Shown: positions 33,494 through 42,082 of the stretch, piece by piece
How the letters are laid out: each line of letters starts with the position of its first letter
Numbering within the stretch: position 1 is the first letter of the stretch
DNA from: JAEUSG01 sp964590225
Lineage (GTDB): Bacteria; Fibrobacterota; OXYB2-FULL-49-7; JAEUSG01
Length of the DNA: 64,000 nucleotides
Reading direction: 5' to 3'
Assembly: GCA_964590225.1 (NCBI GenBank)
Contig: CAZPWS010000006.1
Coordinates: 27,763 to 91,762 of the forward strand
The notes under the pieces: generated by a model
Seen by the model: the letters and a program-made list of their open reading frames with translations, nothing else
The model's database searches: none
Told to the model about the DNA's origin: nothing
Program-made: the position numbers and the translations under genes

Positions 33494-34963
33494 TTAAATA
33501 ACTTTCAGAAAAATGTAAAAAGTTGTTCCAACACCCATTTCTGAAATAAATTTCAGCCCCCCATAGTGATTTTTAACCATTCCCAGCACATTTGCCAACC
33601 CCAAGCCAGTACCCTTATCTGCAGCTTTTGTTGTAAAGAACGGCTCAAAAATGTGAGGCGCAATTTCACATGGAATCCCACAACCTGTATCAGAGACACT
33701 AATTTCAATGTATTTGCCAGATGCTGGAGCTAAAATAAAATCTTTTATTGCTTCTTCACCAATGGATATCTCTCTTGTACAAAATGAAAGTTGGCCGCCT
33801 TCCGGCATTGCATCGATCGCGTTTATAGCAAGATTAAGCATAGCGTTCTGGATTTGAACCTTGTCGCCCATAAGGCAGATTTCCGGATTGTGAATACTAT
33901 ACTCAATCGAAACCTTTTTATTTGCCGTATGCTGAAGTAAAACAGATAAATCGTCAAACACACTGCCTATTGTAAGTTCTGTTTTCTCAATTTTACCCTT
34001 CCTTGCGAATGAAAGCAGCTTTTGTATCAGGTCAGAAGCCCTATTCCCTGTATCAAGAATCATGTTTGCATATTTATCAATGCTGCTATCAGTAATTCCG
34101 TATCTTTTTTGTAAAAGAGCGGCGAATCCGGTAATAGCGCTCATCATATTGTTCAAATCATGAGCAATTCCACCTGTTAGTGTTCCAATCGTCTGCATTC
34201 TTTCGACATGATGAAGCTGCTCCTGCATCTCTCTCTGTTTTGTCTGCGCAACACCCTTTTGCTGTTCAATTTCATCGTAATCGTTCTTGAGAATGGTCAG
34301 CGCGTCATAAATGGGACGAAAAAGCTTCGCCTCCCGATTAATCTCTTTAATTGGTTCATCCGGTAATCCGTGGTCTTTCCAGTTTATCAGCCCAAGAAAC
34401 TGGATAAGCCCGTTTATTTCCTTTTCAATTTCTTCTTTTGAGAAATAACTCTTATCTGTTGTTAAAAATTTCCCCTTTCGCGAGTCAAGCGATACCGCAA
34501 GAAGTATTGCAGCCTCATAGTTTGAGGCTATTTCCACAGGGAAAGGGAAACCGGCAAAAACTCTGCCTACCCTTATCATCATAGCAAAAAGACTGGACAC
34601 TTCGTAGTAAATAACAGCCTGAAGCCTGTGGTTTTTTTTCTGTCGCTCAAGATAGTAGTTTCTTGCCTCCTTTGATGTTCCCGAGTGCTCCCTGTAATTT
34701 TCTACAAGTATCATTTTTTCATTATTGTGGCGCGTTGTGGTGTCGATTATGTTATCAAGTAAGTCAAGGTATCTTTTTGAAATATCAATCGATGTAAATC
34801 CATGAATTACTGAATGCACTATGTGATTTCCAATAACGCTGAACTCAGCGCGATAAGAACCGTCATCTGTACAGATTAACCAATCGATATTTCGTTTAAT
34901 TTCAAGGCCAGTAATAGGGCAAGAATCATTTGTACTGATATTGCTTATTACATTATCTGACAA
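33494..34963 (-). CDS. sensor histidine kinase (soluble)
   Basis: 489 aa. No TM segment. The N-terminal 235 residues are not a family I can name, though 'VIGNHIVHSVIHGFTSIDISKRYLDLLDNI' resembles a SpoIIAA/STAS-like strand-helix unit. A coiled coil (about 238-258) leads to the DHp helix with the phospho-acceptor in 'LTGGIAHDLNNMMSAITGFAALL', then HATPase_c: N box 'NAMLNLAINAIDAMP', G1 'SVSDTGCGIP', F box 'IFEPFFTTK' and G2 'GTGLGLANVLGMV'. No receiver domain and no partner regulator is adjacent. It overlaps the preceding SPOR gene by 11 nt. Confidence 0.9.
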   Translation of the reverse strand: MSDNVISNISTNDSCPITGLEIKRNIDWLICTDDGSYRAEFSVIGNHIVHSVIHGFTSIDISKRYLDLLDNIIDTTTRHNNEKMILVENYREHSGTSKEARNYYLERQKKNHRLQAVIYYEVSSLFAMMIRVGRVFAGFPFPVEIASNYEAAILLAVSLDSRKGKFLTTDKSYFSKEEIEKEINGLIQFLGLINWKDHGLPDEPIKEINREAKLFRPIYDALTILKNDYDEIEQQKGVAQTKQREMQEQLHHVERMQTIGTLTGGIAHDLNNMMSAITGFAALLQKRYGITDSSIDKYANMILDTGNRASDLIQKLLSFARKGKIEKTELTIGSVFDDLSVLLQHTANKKVSIEYSIHNPEICLMGDKVQIQNAMLNLAINAIDAMPEGGQLSFCTREISIGEEAIKDFILAPASGKYIEISVSDTGCGIPCEIAPHIFEPFFTTKAADKGTGLGLANVLGMVKNHYGGLKFISEMGVGTTFYIFLKVI

Positions 34964-35753
34964 CTATTCTGAACTCCTTGATTTTTAGACCTGCATCGGT
35001 AGCGTAATTTTGCGCTTCACCTTCCGTTTTAAAACCATTTACATATACTATATATAGTTTTTTATCCCCTCGAAACTCATTAGATACTATTAATCTGTTT
35101 TTGTGCGTTTTTTCAACACTTTTCATGAAGGAAAGCGCGTTATCGTAGCTCTGAAAAGCCCCAAGTTGTAAGGAAAAGCTGCCCTGGTCATCCTTCTTAG
35201 GCGCTTTGGTATTGATGACATCTATCCCAACAATGTTTAGGCTTTCCATCGAGCGAGGCAAATGGGTAGATATCTTTGTTCTCCATGCGCGAGCATCTTC
35301 ATGTTTGTTCTGCTTTTCAGAGTTTACAGAGAGTTGATACCATATTGATCCCAGTAAAGCACTGTCGCTCTTTGCGCTAATCGCTTCAGCTTTCCTAAGA
35401 AGATCATTGGAGCTCCGCCACTCTTTTTCGTCGGATAGAACAGCGGCTCCGGACAAAAGTGCTCTACTGTACCAGTAGTGATCTTTTTCGGAAACCATCT
35501 CCCACTGAACCTTCGCGCTATCACGCTTAGAATCAGCGAGAAAGGCGAGTCCCCGCAAATATAACGCCTCTGATCTTAAAGGGGACTTTGGGTAGTTCCT
35601 TAAAAAGCGATTTATAGAAAGAACAGCACTCTTATAAGCGCCAAGAGCATATTCACCTTTACAATCGCGAAGGATGGTTTCTTCAGAAATCTCCGAATAG
35701 AGAGAGCCACAAATAAGAAGAAGTACGAAAGTAAGCTTAAACGGGCTTTTCAC
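34953..35753 (-). CDS. exported TPR-SPOR domain protein
   Basis: 266 aa. A signal peptide (MKSPFKLTFVLLLICGSLYS) is followed by three or so TPR-like helical repeats (about 25-165, 'YKSAVLSINRFLRNYPKSPLRSEALYLRG' in part). A C-terminal SPOR domain lies at about 192-266: 'FSLQLGAFQSYDNALSFM', 'KLYIVYVNGFKTEGEAQNYA'. SPOR domains bind denuded septal glycan strands, so a role at the division site or in peptidoglycan remodelling is likely. It starts 6 nt after lapB ends, and overlaps the histidine kinase. Confidence 0.85.
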   Translation of the reverse strand: MKSPFKLTFVLLLICGSLYSEISEETILRDCKGEYALGAYKSAVLSINRFLRNYPKSPLRSEALYLRGLAFLADSKRDSAKVQWEMVSEKDHYWYSRALLSGAAVLSDEKEWRSSNDLLRKAEAISAKSDSALLGSIWYQLSVNSEKQNKHEDARAWRTKISTHLPRSMESLNIVGIDVINTKAPKKDDQGSFSLQLGAFQSYDNALSFMKSVEKTHKNRLIVSNEFRGDKKLYIVYVNGFKTEGEAQNYATDAGLKIKEFRIVVR

Positions 35754-35759
35754 CTTTTT

Positions 35760-36815
35760 TTAGACCTCGTAAGGTGACCACACCCCACAATTTTCGCAAC
35801 GCCACGAAGGGGTTTCTGTTCTGGAACCACAAGATTTACAGCGATATCTCTGTTTGGCAGAAAGCAATTGCAGCATCTCCTTTACTATGCCCTTTATTTC
35901 TTCATAGCTTGTGCTTAAGTCAAGCAGCTGGCGAAGCAGTTCAACCTGAGCCTCACGGGAAGAAGGATTTATTTCAAGCGTTTTGCGACAAAGTGCCACC
36001 GCCTCCTCCTTCTCACCGCGCTTGGCCTGATAAGACGCAAGAGAAAGCATCGCGTTTATATTGTTTGGCTCCCGCTCAAGAAGCTCTCTGTATATGTTGC
36101 CAACCTCATGGTACGAGCCGTTGTCGAAGTAGAATTTCTCGATACGATCAAAAAGTAGATAGGCGCGTTTAGGTTGCTTATCGAAAAACTCCGACCAATA
36201 TTTCAACGCGTCATCAACTCTGCCTGCATCAAAGTAAGAATCTGATATTAGAACAAAAGGCCATGGTGACTCGGGATTTCTTTTAAGTGCCTCCTTAAAC
36301 TTTAATCTGGCAGCGTGACCATCGCTCGCCATTAGTGATTTACCAAGCTCAAGACAGTAGTATTCAAAACGGGGTTCCTGTTTGCCTTTAATTTTTTCCA
36401 GATCAGACAGTGCGGTTAGCGCTTTTTCCCACTCTTGACTCGCTTCGTAAACACGCAGCGTTTCCTCTATCACTAGCGCATCTTTTGTTCCGCCCTGGAT
36501 TTCGCCTATAACACCTTCCGCCTGTTTATATTTTTTCTGTACGATAAGATCACGCATAAGAGCAAGCTGCACCCGTTTTCGCTTATCAGCCGAAAGAGAG
36601 GGGCGCATTAGCAGTTCCCGATGGATCCGTTCGGCCTTTTCTGCCCTGCCTAATTCACGAAAAATGTTTCCGGCCTGATAGAAAGCGTCAACTTTCTCGG
36701 AATCAGATTTGGCACACTCAATTAGGGTATTGAGTGCCTCTTCCTTTTGGCCATCCATGTACAGATTTAAACCCCTAATGTACAAACCTTCCGCTACAGT
36801 CTCGTGAAGAGCCAT
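35760..36815 (-). CDS. lapB: LapB/YciM-like TPR protein with C-terminal zinc ribbon
   Basis: About 351 aa. Nine or so TPR units, including 'DAFYQAGNIFRELGRAEKAERIHRELL' (in part), 'PWPFVLISDSYFDAGRVDDALKYW' (in part) and 'NINAMLSLASYQAKRGEKEEA', end in a rubredoxin-like metal site 'YRCKSCGSRTETPSWRCENC'. This plan is LapB, which in E. coli directs FtsH to degrade LpxC and so limits LPS synthesis. The E. coli protein has an N-terminal TM anchor that is not visible here. ATG 36815 follows the lapA stop by 4 nt; TTG 36839 is in frame but overlaps lapA and still gives no TM. Confidence 0.85.
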   Translation of the reverse strand: MALHETVAEGLYIRGLNLYMDGQKEEALNTLIECAKSDSEKVDAFYQAGNIFRELGRAEKAERIHRELLMRPSLSADKRKRVQLALMRDLIVQKKYKQAEGVIGEIQGGTKDALVIEETLRVYEASQEWEKALTALSDLEKIKGKQEPRFEYYCLELGKSLMASDGHAARLKFKEALKRNPESPWPFVLISDSYFDAGRVDDALKYWSEFFDKQPKRAYLLFDRIEKFYFDNGSYHEVGNIYRELLEREPNNINAMLSLASYQAKRGEKEEAVALCRKTLEINPSSREAQVELLRQLLDLSTSYEEIKGIVKEMLQLLSAKQRYRCKSCGSRTETPSWRCENCGVWSPYEV

Positions 36816-36819
36816 ACCC

Positions 36820-37125
36820 TTACTGCCTTTCTTCTTCAATGGTCAAAGATTGGTTTCTGTATCCATTTAGTTCTTGTCGTAAATTATCAATCAGCTTGTT
36901 TTTAGCGGCAAGCTCAGACCGTAATTTATAGAAATTAAACAGAGAGATAAGGAACCATGTCATAAAGCCTACAACAAAAGCTATCAGAAGTAGAATAAGA
37001 ATTGAAGTTTCACCTGTTTCACCAAATCCGTAAGAAATAGACCCCTTACCATCCTTATTATACCCAACAAAAAGGCTACCCGCCAATACCAAAAAGGCAA
37101 TAAGAAACCATCGAATCATCCACAT
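36820..37125 (-). CDS. lapA: LapA-like inner-membrane protein
   Basis: 101 aa with two TM helices (about 4-21 and 41-63) and a coiled-coil tail ('LRSELAAKNKLIDNLRQELN'), the layout of LapA/DUF1049. In E. coli LapA works with LapB in LPS assembly control; the adjacency to lapB supports this. Length and topology fit. It starts 18 nt after miaB ends. Confidence 0.78.
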   Translation of the reverse strand: MWMIRWFLIAFLVLAGSLFVGYNKDGKGSISYGFGETGETSILILLLIAFVVGFMTWFLISLFNFYKLRSELAAKNKLIDNLRQELNGYRNQSLTIEEERQ

Positions 37126-37143
37126 TTTAAACCCCCTTCAAAT

Positions 37144-38418
37144 TCAATCAATAGCCTCGCCCTTTAATGCCCATCCGGAAGAAGAAATTATGCGGGCCTT
37201 GATAACTTTACCAATATCTGCTGCTACTCCTTTCAATATAACATTTTTATAGTTCCTTGTGCGGGCAGTTACACAACCCCTCTCTTTTGTGCAAACTGCT
37301 TCAATAATAACTTCTTCTTCCCTTCCAACCATTTTGCTGTTTTTCTTTTTTGTAATATCCATTTGAAGTTTTATTATTTCGTTCACTCTCGCAACTTTAA
37401 CGGCCCTATGTATCTGGTTCTCCATTGAAGCTGCCTTTGTTCCCTTCCTTGGGGAGTAGATAAACATGAATGCAGAATCGAACTCAACTCGCGAAAGCAG
37501 ATCTACCGTACTCTTGTGATCGGTATCGCTCTCACCAGGAAAACCGCATAAAACATCTGTCGATAACGCAATATCTGGAACAGCAGTACGAATTTTATCG
37601 ACAAGAGCAAGATAGGAATCACGCGTATATTGGCGATTCATCGCCTTTAATACTGCGTCCGATCCTGATTGTACTGGTAGATGAAGATATTCGCATAAAG
37701 TTGGCAAAACACGAAAACACTCTATTAAACCATCAGAAAGATCCTTTGGATGAGAGGTCATGAAGCGGAGTCTTTGTAGTCCTTTTAGGTTGTTTAGTTT
37801 TTTAAGTAAATCGTGAAACCGGAAGGCGCCATCGCTGTAAGAATTTACATTTTGGCCCAATAATGTGATTTCCTTATAACCTTCATAAATGGCTTGTTGC
37901 GCTTCCGCCAAAACCATTTCCATCGGCTTGCTCTTTTCCCGTCCTCTAACAAACGGTACAACGCAATAGGAGCAAAAATTATCGCAGCCCTTGGCAATCG
38001 AGATCCATGCATTAACCCCCTTCCCACGAATTGGGGGAAAATCATGATAGAATGAATCTGTCGGCAATGCATCATCAAGACCAGTCAATTTTGCCGGAAT
38101 TGAGCGGTACTCTGTTGGGCCAACCACAAAATCAATAGGCAATTCGCCAAGCAAGCTTTCCTTTTCGTGCTCTGCCAAACATCCTGCAACAACAATACAA
38201 GCCCGCCGTTTTGTTTTTAGCGGTTTAAAGCGGCATATTTGAGCCTTGACCTTAGAAACTGCGCTATCACGAACTGCACAGGTATTTACAACGATTATGT
38301 CTGCCTGCTCATAGTTATCGACTCGTAAAAAGCCATTTTCTGTAAGAATGGATGAAATGGTTTCGCTATCGGAAACATTCATCTGACAGCCATATGTTTC
38401 GATATAATATCGTTTCAG
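37144..38418 (-). CDS. miaB: tRNA-2-methylthio-N6-dimethylallyladenosine synthase MiaB (probable CTG start)
   Basis: 424 aa if begun at CTG 38418. A radical SAM methylthiotransferase that modifies A37 of tRNAs reading U-starting codons. From CTG the N-terminus reads LKRYYIETYGCQMNVSDSE, matching the usual M-K-K-Y-Y-I-E-T-Y-G-C-Q-M-N. The first in-frame ATG (38382) would lose the Cys that binds the auxiliary cluster. No ATG, GTG or TTG lies between it and the in-frame TAA upstream. The other cluster Cys are in 'NTCAVRD' and 'VAGCLAEHE', and radical SAM 'CDNFCSYC'. A TRAM domain follows ('EEEVIIEAVCTKERGCVTARTRN'). AGAGGG lies upstream; the upstream gene's stop is 4 nt away, so coupled re-initiation is possible. 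Confidence 0.9.
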   Translation of the reverse strand: MKRYYIETYGCQMNVSDSETISSILTENGFLRVDNYEQADIIVVNTCAVRDSAVSKVKAQICRFKPLKTKRRACIVVAGCLAEHEKESLLGELPIDFVVGPTEYRSIPAKLTGLDDALPTDSFYHDFPPIRGKGVNAWISIAKGCDNFCSYCVVPFVRGREKSKPMEMVLAEAQQAIYEGYKEITLLGQNVNSYSDGAFRFHDLLKKLNNLKGLQRLRFMTSHPKDLSDGLIECFRVLPTLCEYLHLPVQSGSDAVLKAMNRQYTRDSYLALVDKIRTAVPDIALSTDVLCGFPGESDTDHKSTVDLLSRVEFDSAFMFIYSPRKGTKAASMENQIHRAVKVARVNEIIKLQMDITKKKNSKMVGREEEVIIEAVCTKERGCVTARTRNYKNVILKGVAADIGKVIKARIISSSGWALKGEAID

Positions 38419-38422
38419 AAAA

Positions 38423-40030
38423 TTACATCGCCCTCTTTACTGTACGCAATCCAATTAAACCGTCACGGAGATAGGGGTTTTTTGATCGTCTTGAACCGTT
38501 GTTGAGGTTAAAAGAGGGTTCAGTAATATCATTCGAAACGCAATTACCTCCCCTGTGAACCCGCGTTGAAGTTGAGTTATCCGTGCGATGATTGATGCGA
38601 TATCCCCTCCGGTCGCCAAGGTAGCCATCATGACACCACTCAGAGACATTTCCCCCCATGTCGCGTAATCGGAAAACATTAGGCTGATGGGCGGATCTAT
38701 CGGTAAACCCATATAAAGCAAAAGGGGAGGTTTCGTAAAGAGTGGTCTCCACTGTTCTTGATCGAATGAAACAAGAGCTGTCGTAAGTGAAAGGCAAATA
38801 TGTTCTGATACGGTTTATTATTACAGAGTCAGTTTTTCTTACTACGGTATCAGTAACGGAAATAGCAGTATTTGACATTACTGCTACGGCGTTAGAAACA
38901 ATCGTTTCAGGAAAAATATCCCACTCAGTTTCTCCCTCATAAAGAGAATCTATTTGGCGCGTGTGTATTACAAGAGTATCAAGAACACCATATGGCTGTT
39001 TTGTGTATATGTACAAGAATTTTCTTTCGTTTAGCCGATATCTGTCTTCACCATTTTGTGCTGAGGGAAGTATTCTGTTAACAATAAAATTGACAGTATC
39101 GCGCCTTAGCAGATGATTGGTGTCTAATAGTTGTGTAGTATCTGCAAAAACTGGAAATCGTAAATTTAATATATAACCATTTTTTGGAAGGTTGGGGCTT
39201 GTGTAAGGTATAGTTGTGCCACTCATATCAAAGGAGTCTGGAGTGCCTGAATAGTTTCTAAAACGGCTGAAATAGGAATACCCAGCCCTTGTGAATCGGA
39301 CATCAATAAAAGCACCAAAAAGAGGGTAGCTTTCAGAATAATCAAATCGCAGTAGAGCTGTATCCATATAGTTGATTATTCCGTAATTAAGGTAGCTTGG
39401 CATAAGAGTACCGCTTGCAGAAGGATACTCTCTGTTTCGCCCCCCACCCCTTGCGGCATACTCCCACTCATCCTCCGTAGGAAGACGATAACCGGTCGCT
39501 GCCCAATTAACAAGAGGACCAACGCCTAACTCGGGATTCCAATTAGTTGTATCGTACACTTGACTAAGAGCCTCTGCCGATGTGCGCCTTATACAATAGC
39601 GGACAGCGTCGTACCACGAAATTCTGGATTTTGGATGGTTAAGGGGCATTGTGTCTGTAATGTCACCCATCACAGCAAACCACTCTGCTTTTGACACCTC
39701 AGCAGTATCAATAAAGAATGAGTCGGAAACAAAAGCGGTATCGCCATAAAGGTCGATAAAACCGCTTGTGATGTGCATTACCCCACCAGTGTCGTTTGTG
39801 TAAGTGGAATCGAATACGGGTATTAGAACCATACTCCCTGAAATCCTGCCTGCATTCAACGCAGAGGTGTGGAGCCTATGGAGCCGCGGAATGTTGTCGT
39901 CTCCGCCACCTATAGAGTCTATTGGTAGTATTGCGGTAGCAGATGGATCTACAGGTTTGGTGCAAGAGCCCCCAATAAAAGAAAAGGAGGCGAAAGCACA
40001 AAAAGCGAATTGGAATAGGTATTTCTTCAT
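38423..40030 (-). CDS. lipoprotein with SUMF1/FGE-like fold (non-catalytic)
   Basis: About 535 aa from ATG 40030. The lipoprotein signal ends in IGGSC. The SUMF/FGE-sulfatase domain is split: 'EVSKAEWFAVMGD', 'PKSRISWYDAVRYCIRRTS', 'GYRLPTEDEWEYAARGGG' in the first half, and 'LRDMGGNVSEWCHDGYLG', 'RVHRGGNCVSND', 'LIGLRTVKRAM' in the second, with a long insertion between them (roughly residues 215-430). The paired Cys of true formylglycine-generating enzyme is not present after 'GGNC'. Such lipoproteins (GldJ/GldK-like) are structural in Bacteroidota; the role here is unknown. It is probably the first gene of a leftward transcript. TTG 40060 is in frame but would bury the signal. Confidence 0.82.
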   Translation of the reverse strand: MKKYLFQFAFCAFASFSFIGGSCTKPVDPSATAILPIDSIGGGDDNIPRLHRLHTSALNAGRISGSMVLIPVFDSTYTNDTGGVMHITSGFIDLYGDTAFVSDSFFIDTAEVSKAEWFAVMGDITDTMPLNHPKSRISWYDAVRYCIRRTSAEALSQVYDTTNWNPELGVGPLVNWAATGYRLPTEDEWEYAARGGGRNREYPSASGTLMPSYLNYGIINYMDTALLRFDYSESYPLFGAFIDVRFTRAGYSYFSRFRNYSGTPDSFDMSGTTIPYTSPNLPKNGYILNLRFPVFADTTQLLDTNHLLRRDTVNFIVNRILPSAQNGEDRYRLNERKFLYIYTKQPYGVLDTLVIHTRQIDSLYEGETEWDIFPETIVSNAVAVMSNTAISVTDTVVRKTDSVIINRIRTYLPFTYDSSCFIRSRTVETTLYETSPFALYGFTDRSAHQPNVFRLRDMGGNVSEWCHDGYLGDRRGYRINHRTDNSTSTRVHRGGNCVSNDITEPSFNLNNGSRRSKNPYLRDGLIGLRTVKRAM

Positions 40031-40131
40031 AATATGCAGAAAAATATAGTTTTTATCCAATTAAAGTAAGCCCAAAAATAAGTTTAGAAGATGTCGATAC
40101 CGAACCATAAAGAAACTATCTTTCTACAACT

Positions 40132-41421
40132 ATGATGTCACCGCTGTTAATATTACTGATAATATTTTTGCCGGTTCTCTCTTTTTTAGCTGCGTGGCAG
40201 ATACAAAAATTCCGGATTCCCCTTAAAAATAAACCTTCAGAGGACATAGTAAAAGAGAGTGCGGTAACCGCTGCGCTGCTGAAGGAGAAAACAGATCAGT
40301 GCGAAATAATTAGAGGTGAAAACGAAAAACTACGAAAAGCGCTGTCCGAAAAAGAGTCCGAACTCGCCACCTTGAAGGAGAGAGTTGAAGCAGATCGAAG
40401 TGAATTTGAGAATTTGGCAAACAAGGTCATAGAGGAGAGAGGAGCAAAGTTTTCGGAAGAGAGTAAAAAAACAATTGACCAGCTGCTTTTGCCGCTAAAT
40501 GAACGGCTGAAAAATTTTAACGAAACCGTGCAAAAGAATTTCATTGAAGAGACACGGGAGCGGAGTGCGCTCAGAAATGAATTGGCCAGACTACACGAAC
40601 TTAATCATAAAATGGCTACCGAAGCTATTAACCTTACAAATGCGCTTAAGGGTGAATCGAAGACCATTGGTGACTGGGGTGAACATATCCTCGAAACGAT
40701 TCTTGAGTCATCGGGTCTTGAGAAAGGCGTTCACTATTGTTCACAAAAAAGCTATACCGGCGAAGATGGAACACTTCAGAGGCTTGATATTCAGATTAAT
40801 ATGCCGGGTAACCGCACTATGATTATCGATTCGAAGGCTACGCTTACATACTATCAGAAATATCATTCCGCAGAATCGGTAAACGACAGAAAGGCTTTTA
40901 TAAAAAAACACATCGATTCAATTAAAGCCCATGCCGATTCGCTATCCATAAAAAAGTACGAAACCATTCCCGCGCTTAACAGCCCCGATTTCGTTTTTAT
41001 GTTTATTCCTGTTGAACCGGCATTTTTAATAGCCATGCAACAGGAACCGGCATTGTTTAATGATGCACTTCGGAAAAGAGTGGTAATAACGGGTCCGTCG
41101 TCGCTAATGGCTTCGCTTAAAATTGTAGCCACAATGTGGCGATACGAAAATCAGAATAAAAATGTTCGTGAGATTGCTAAGCAGGCTGGTTTGTTATACG
41201 ATAAGTTTGTCAGTTTTGTTGAGTCGCTTGACGATGTTGGCAACAAGCTTAAAATGGCCATAAACGCCCACGAACTTGCCAATAAACGGTTGAAATCCGG
41301 TAGCGGGAACTTGATAGTTTCAGCTGAAAAAATAGTGAAGCTAGGGGCAAAGCCTGCCAAATCCCTTGATCGCAAGCTCATTTCATCATGCGAATTAGAA
41401 CAGGAAGCAAGTGACGACTGA
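40132..41421 (+). CDS. rmuC: RmuC-family DNA recombination protein
   Basis: 429 aa. An N-terminal TM helix (about 4-22) is followed by a long coiled coil (50-170). The RmuC nuclease-like core holds 'KTIGDWGEHILETILESSGLEKGVHY', 'RLDIQINMPGNRTMIIDSKATLTYY', 'FVFMFIPVEPAFLIAM' and 'VVITGPSSLMASLKIVATMWRYENQ'. RmuC limits inversions at short inverted repeats. The Asp/Ser/Lys (DSKA) of the PD-(D/E)XK-like site is present. Its end overlaps ung by 11 nt. Confidence 0.92.
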   Translation: MMSPLLILLIIFLPVLSFLAAWQIQKFRIPLKNKPSEDIVKESAVTAALLKEKTDQCEIIRGENEKLRKALSEKESELATLKERVEADRSEFENLANKVIEERGAKFSEESKKTIDQLLLPLNERLKNFNETVQKNFIEETRERSALRNELARLHELNHKMATEAINLTNALKGESKTIGDWGEHILETILESSGLEKGVHYCSQKSYTGEDGTLQRLDIQINMPGNRTMIIDSKATLTYYQKYHSAESVNDRKAFIKKHIDSIKAHADSLSIKKYETIPALNSPDFVFMFIPVEPAFLIAMQQEPALFNDALRKRVVITGPSSLMASLKIVATMWRYENQNKNVREIAKQAGLLYDKFVSFVESLDDVGNKLKMAINAHELANKRLKSGSGNLIVSAEKIVKLGAKPAKSLDRKLISSCELEQEASDD

Positions 41422-42082
41422 AGTAAATCCTAAAATTGAGGCAAGCTGGCTTGCCGTAATGCAGGAAGAGTTTGACAAACCATACTTTGCCGAGCTTAAA
41501 GCATTTCTGCTTATGGAGAAGAAAAAATACATGATATATCCGCCGGGTGAATTTATCTTTGCAGCGTTTAATAAAACGCCATTCAAAAAGGTTAAAGCCG
41601 TAATTATTGGGCAGGACCCCTATCATGGAGAGAATCAGGCAAATGGTCTTTGTTTTTCTGTCAATTATGGCATTCGTACCCCTCCATCGCTTATTAATAT
41701 TTTTAAGGAGCTAAATAGCGATATCGGCTGCCCTATCCCTGAGTCGGGCAACCTCGAAAAGTGGGCTAATGAGGGTGTTTTACTGCTAAACGCGACGCTA
41801 ACAGTAAGGGCCAACTGCGCAGGGAGTCACCAAAACAAGGGGTGGGAAGTATTTACCGATGCAGTAATTAAAACTCTTTCAGACAAAAGAGAAAAACTTG
41901 TTTTTCTGCTATGGGGTAATTACGCCAAGGCTAAGAGGTCTCTAATAAACAGCGAGAAGCATCTTATTTTAGAAGCTGCGCACCCATCTCCTCTTGCGCG
42001 TAGTGGATTTGCCGGATGCAAACACTTCAGCAAGACAAATAACTATCTTGTCAATAACAATATTGCGCCAATCGCATGGTAA
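41411..42082 (+). CDS. ung: uracil-DNA glycosylase (family 1)
   Basis: 223 aa, standard length. It excises uracil from DNA. The catalytic water-activating Asp is in 'VIIGQDPYHG', followed by 'ANGLCFSV', 'PPSLINIFKEL', 'WANEGVLLLNATLTVR', 'NKGWEVFTD', 'VFLLWGNYAK' and the His loop 'AAHPSPLARSGF'. Translation starts at GTG inside the end of rmuC. It overlaps the MATE gene by 7 nt, so rmuC-ung-MATE is one operon. Confidence 0.96.
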   Translation: MTTEVNPKIEASWLAVMQEEFDKPYFAELKAFLLMEKKKYMIYPPGEFIFAAFNKTPFKKVKAVIIGQDPYHGENQANGLCFSVNYGIRTPPSLINIFKELNSDIGCPIPESGNLEKWANEGVLLLNATLTVRANCAGSHQNKGWEVFTDAVIKTLSDKREKLVFLLWGNYAKAKRSLINSEKHLILEAAHPSPLARSGFAGCKHFSKTNNYLVNNNIAPIAW

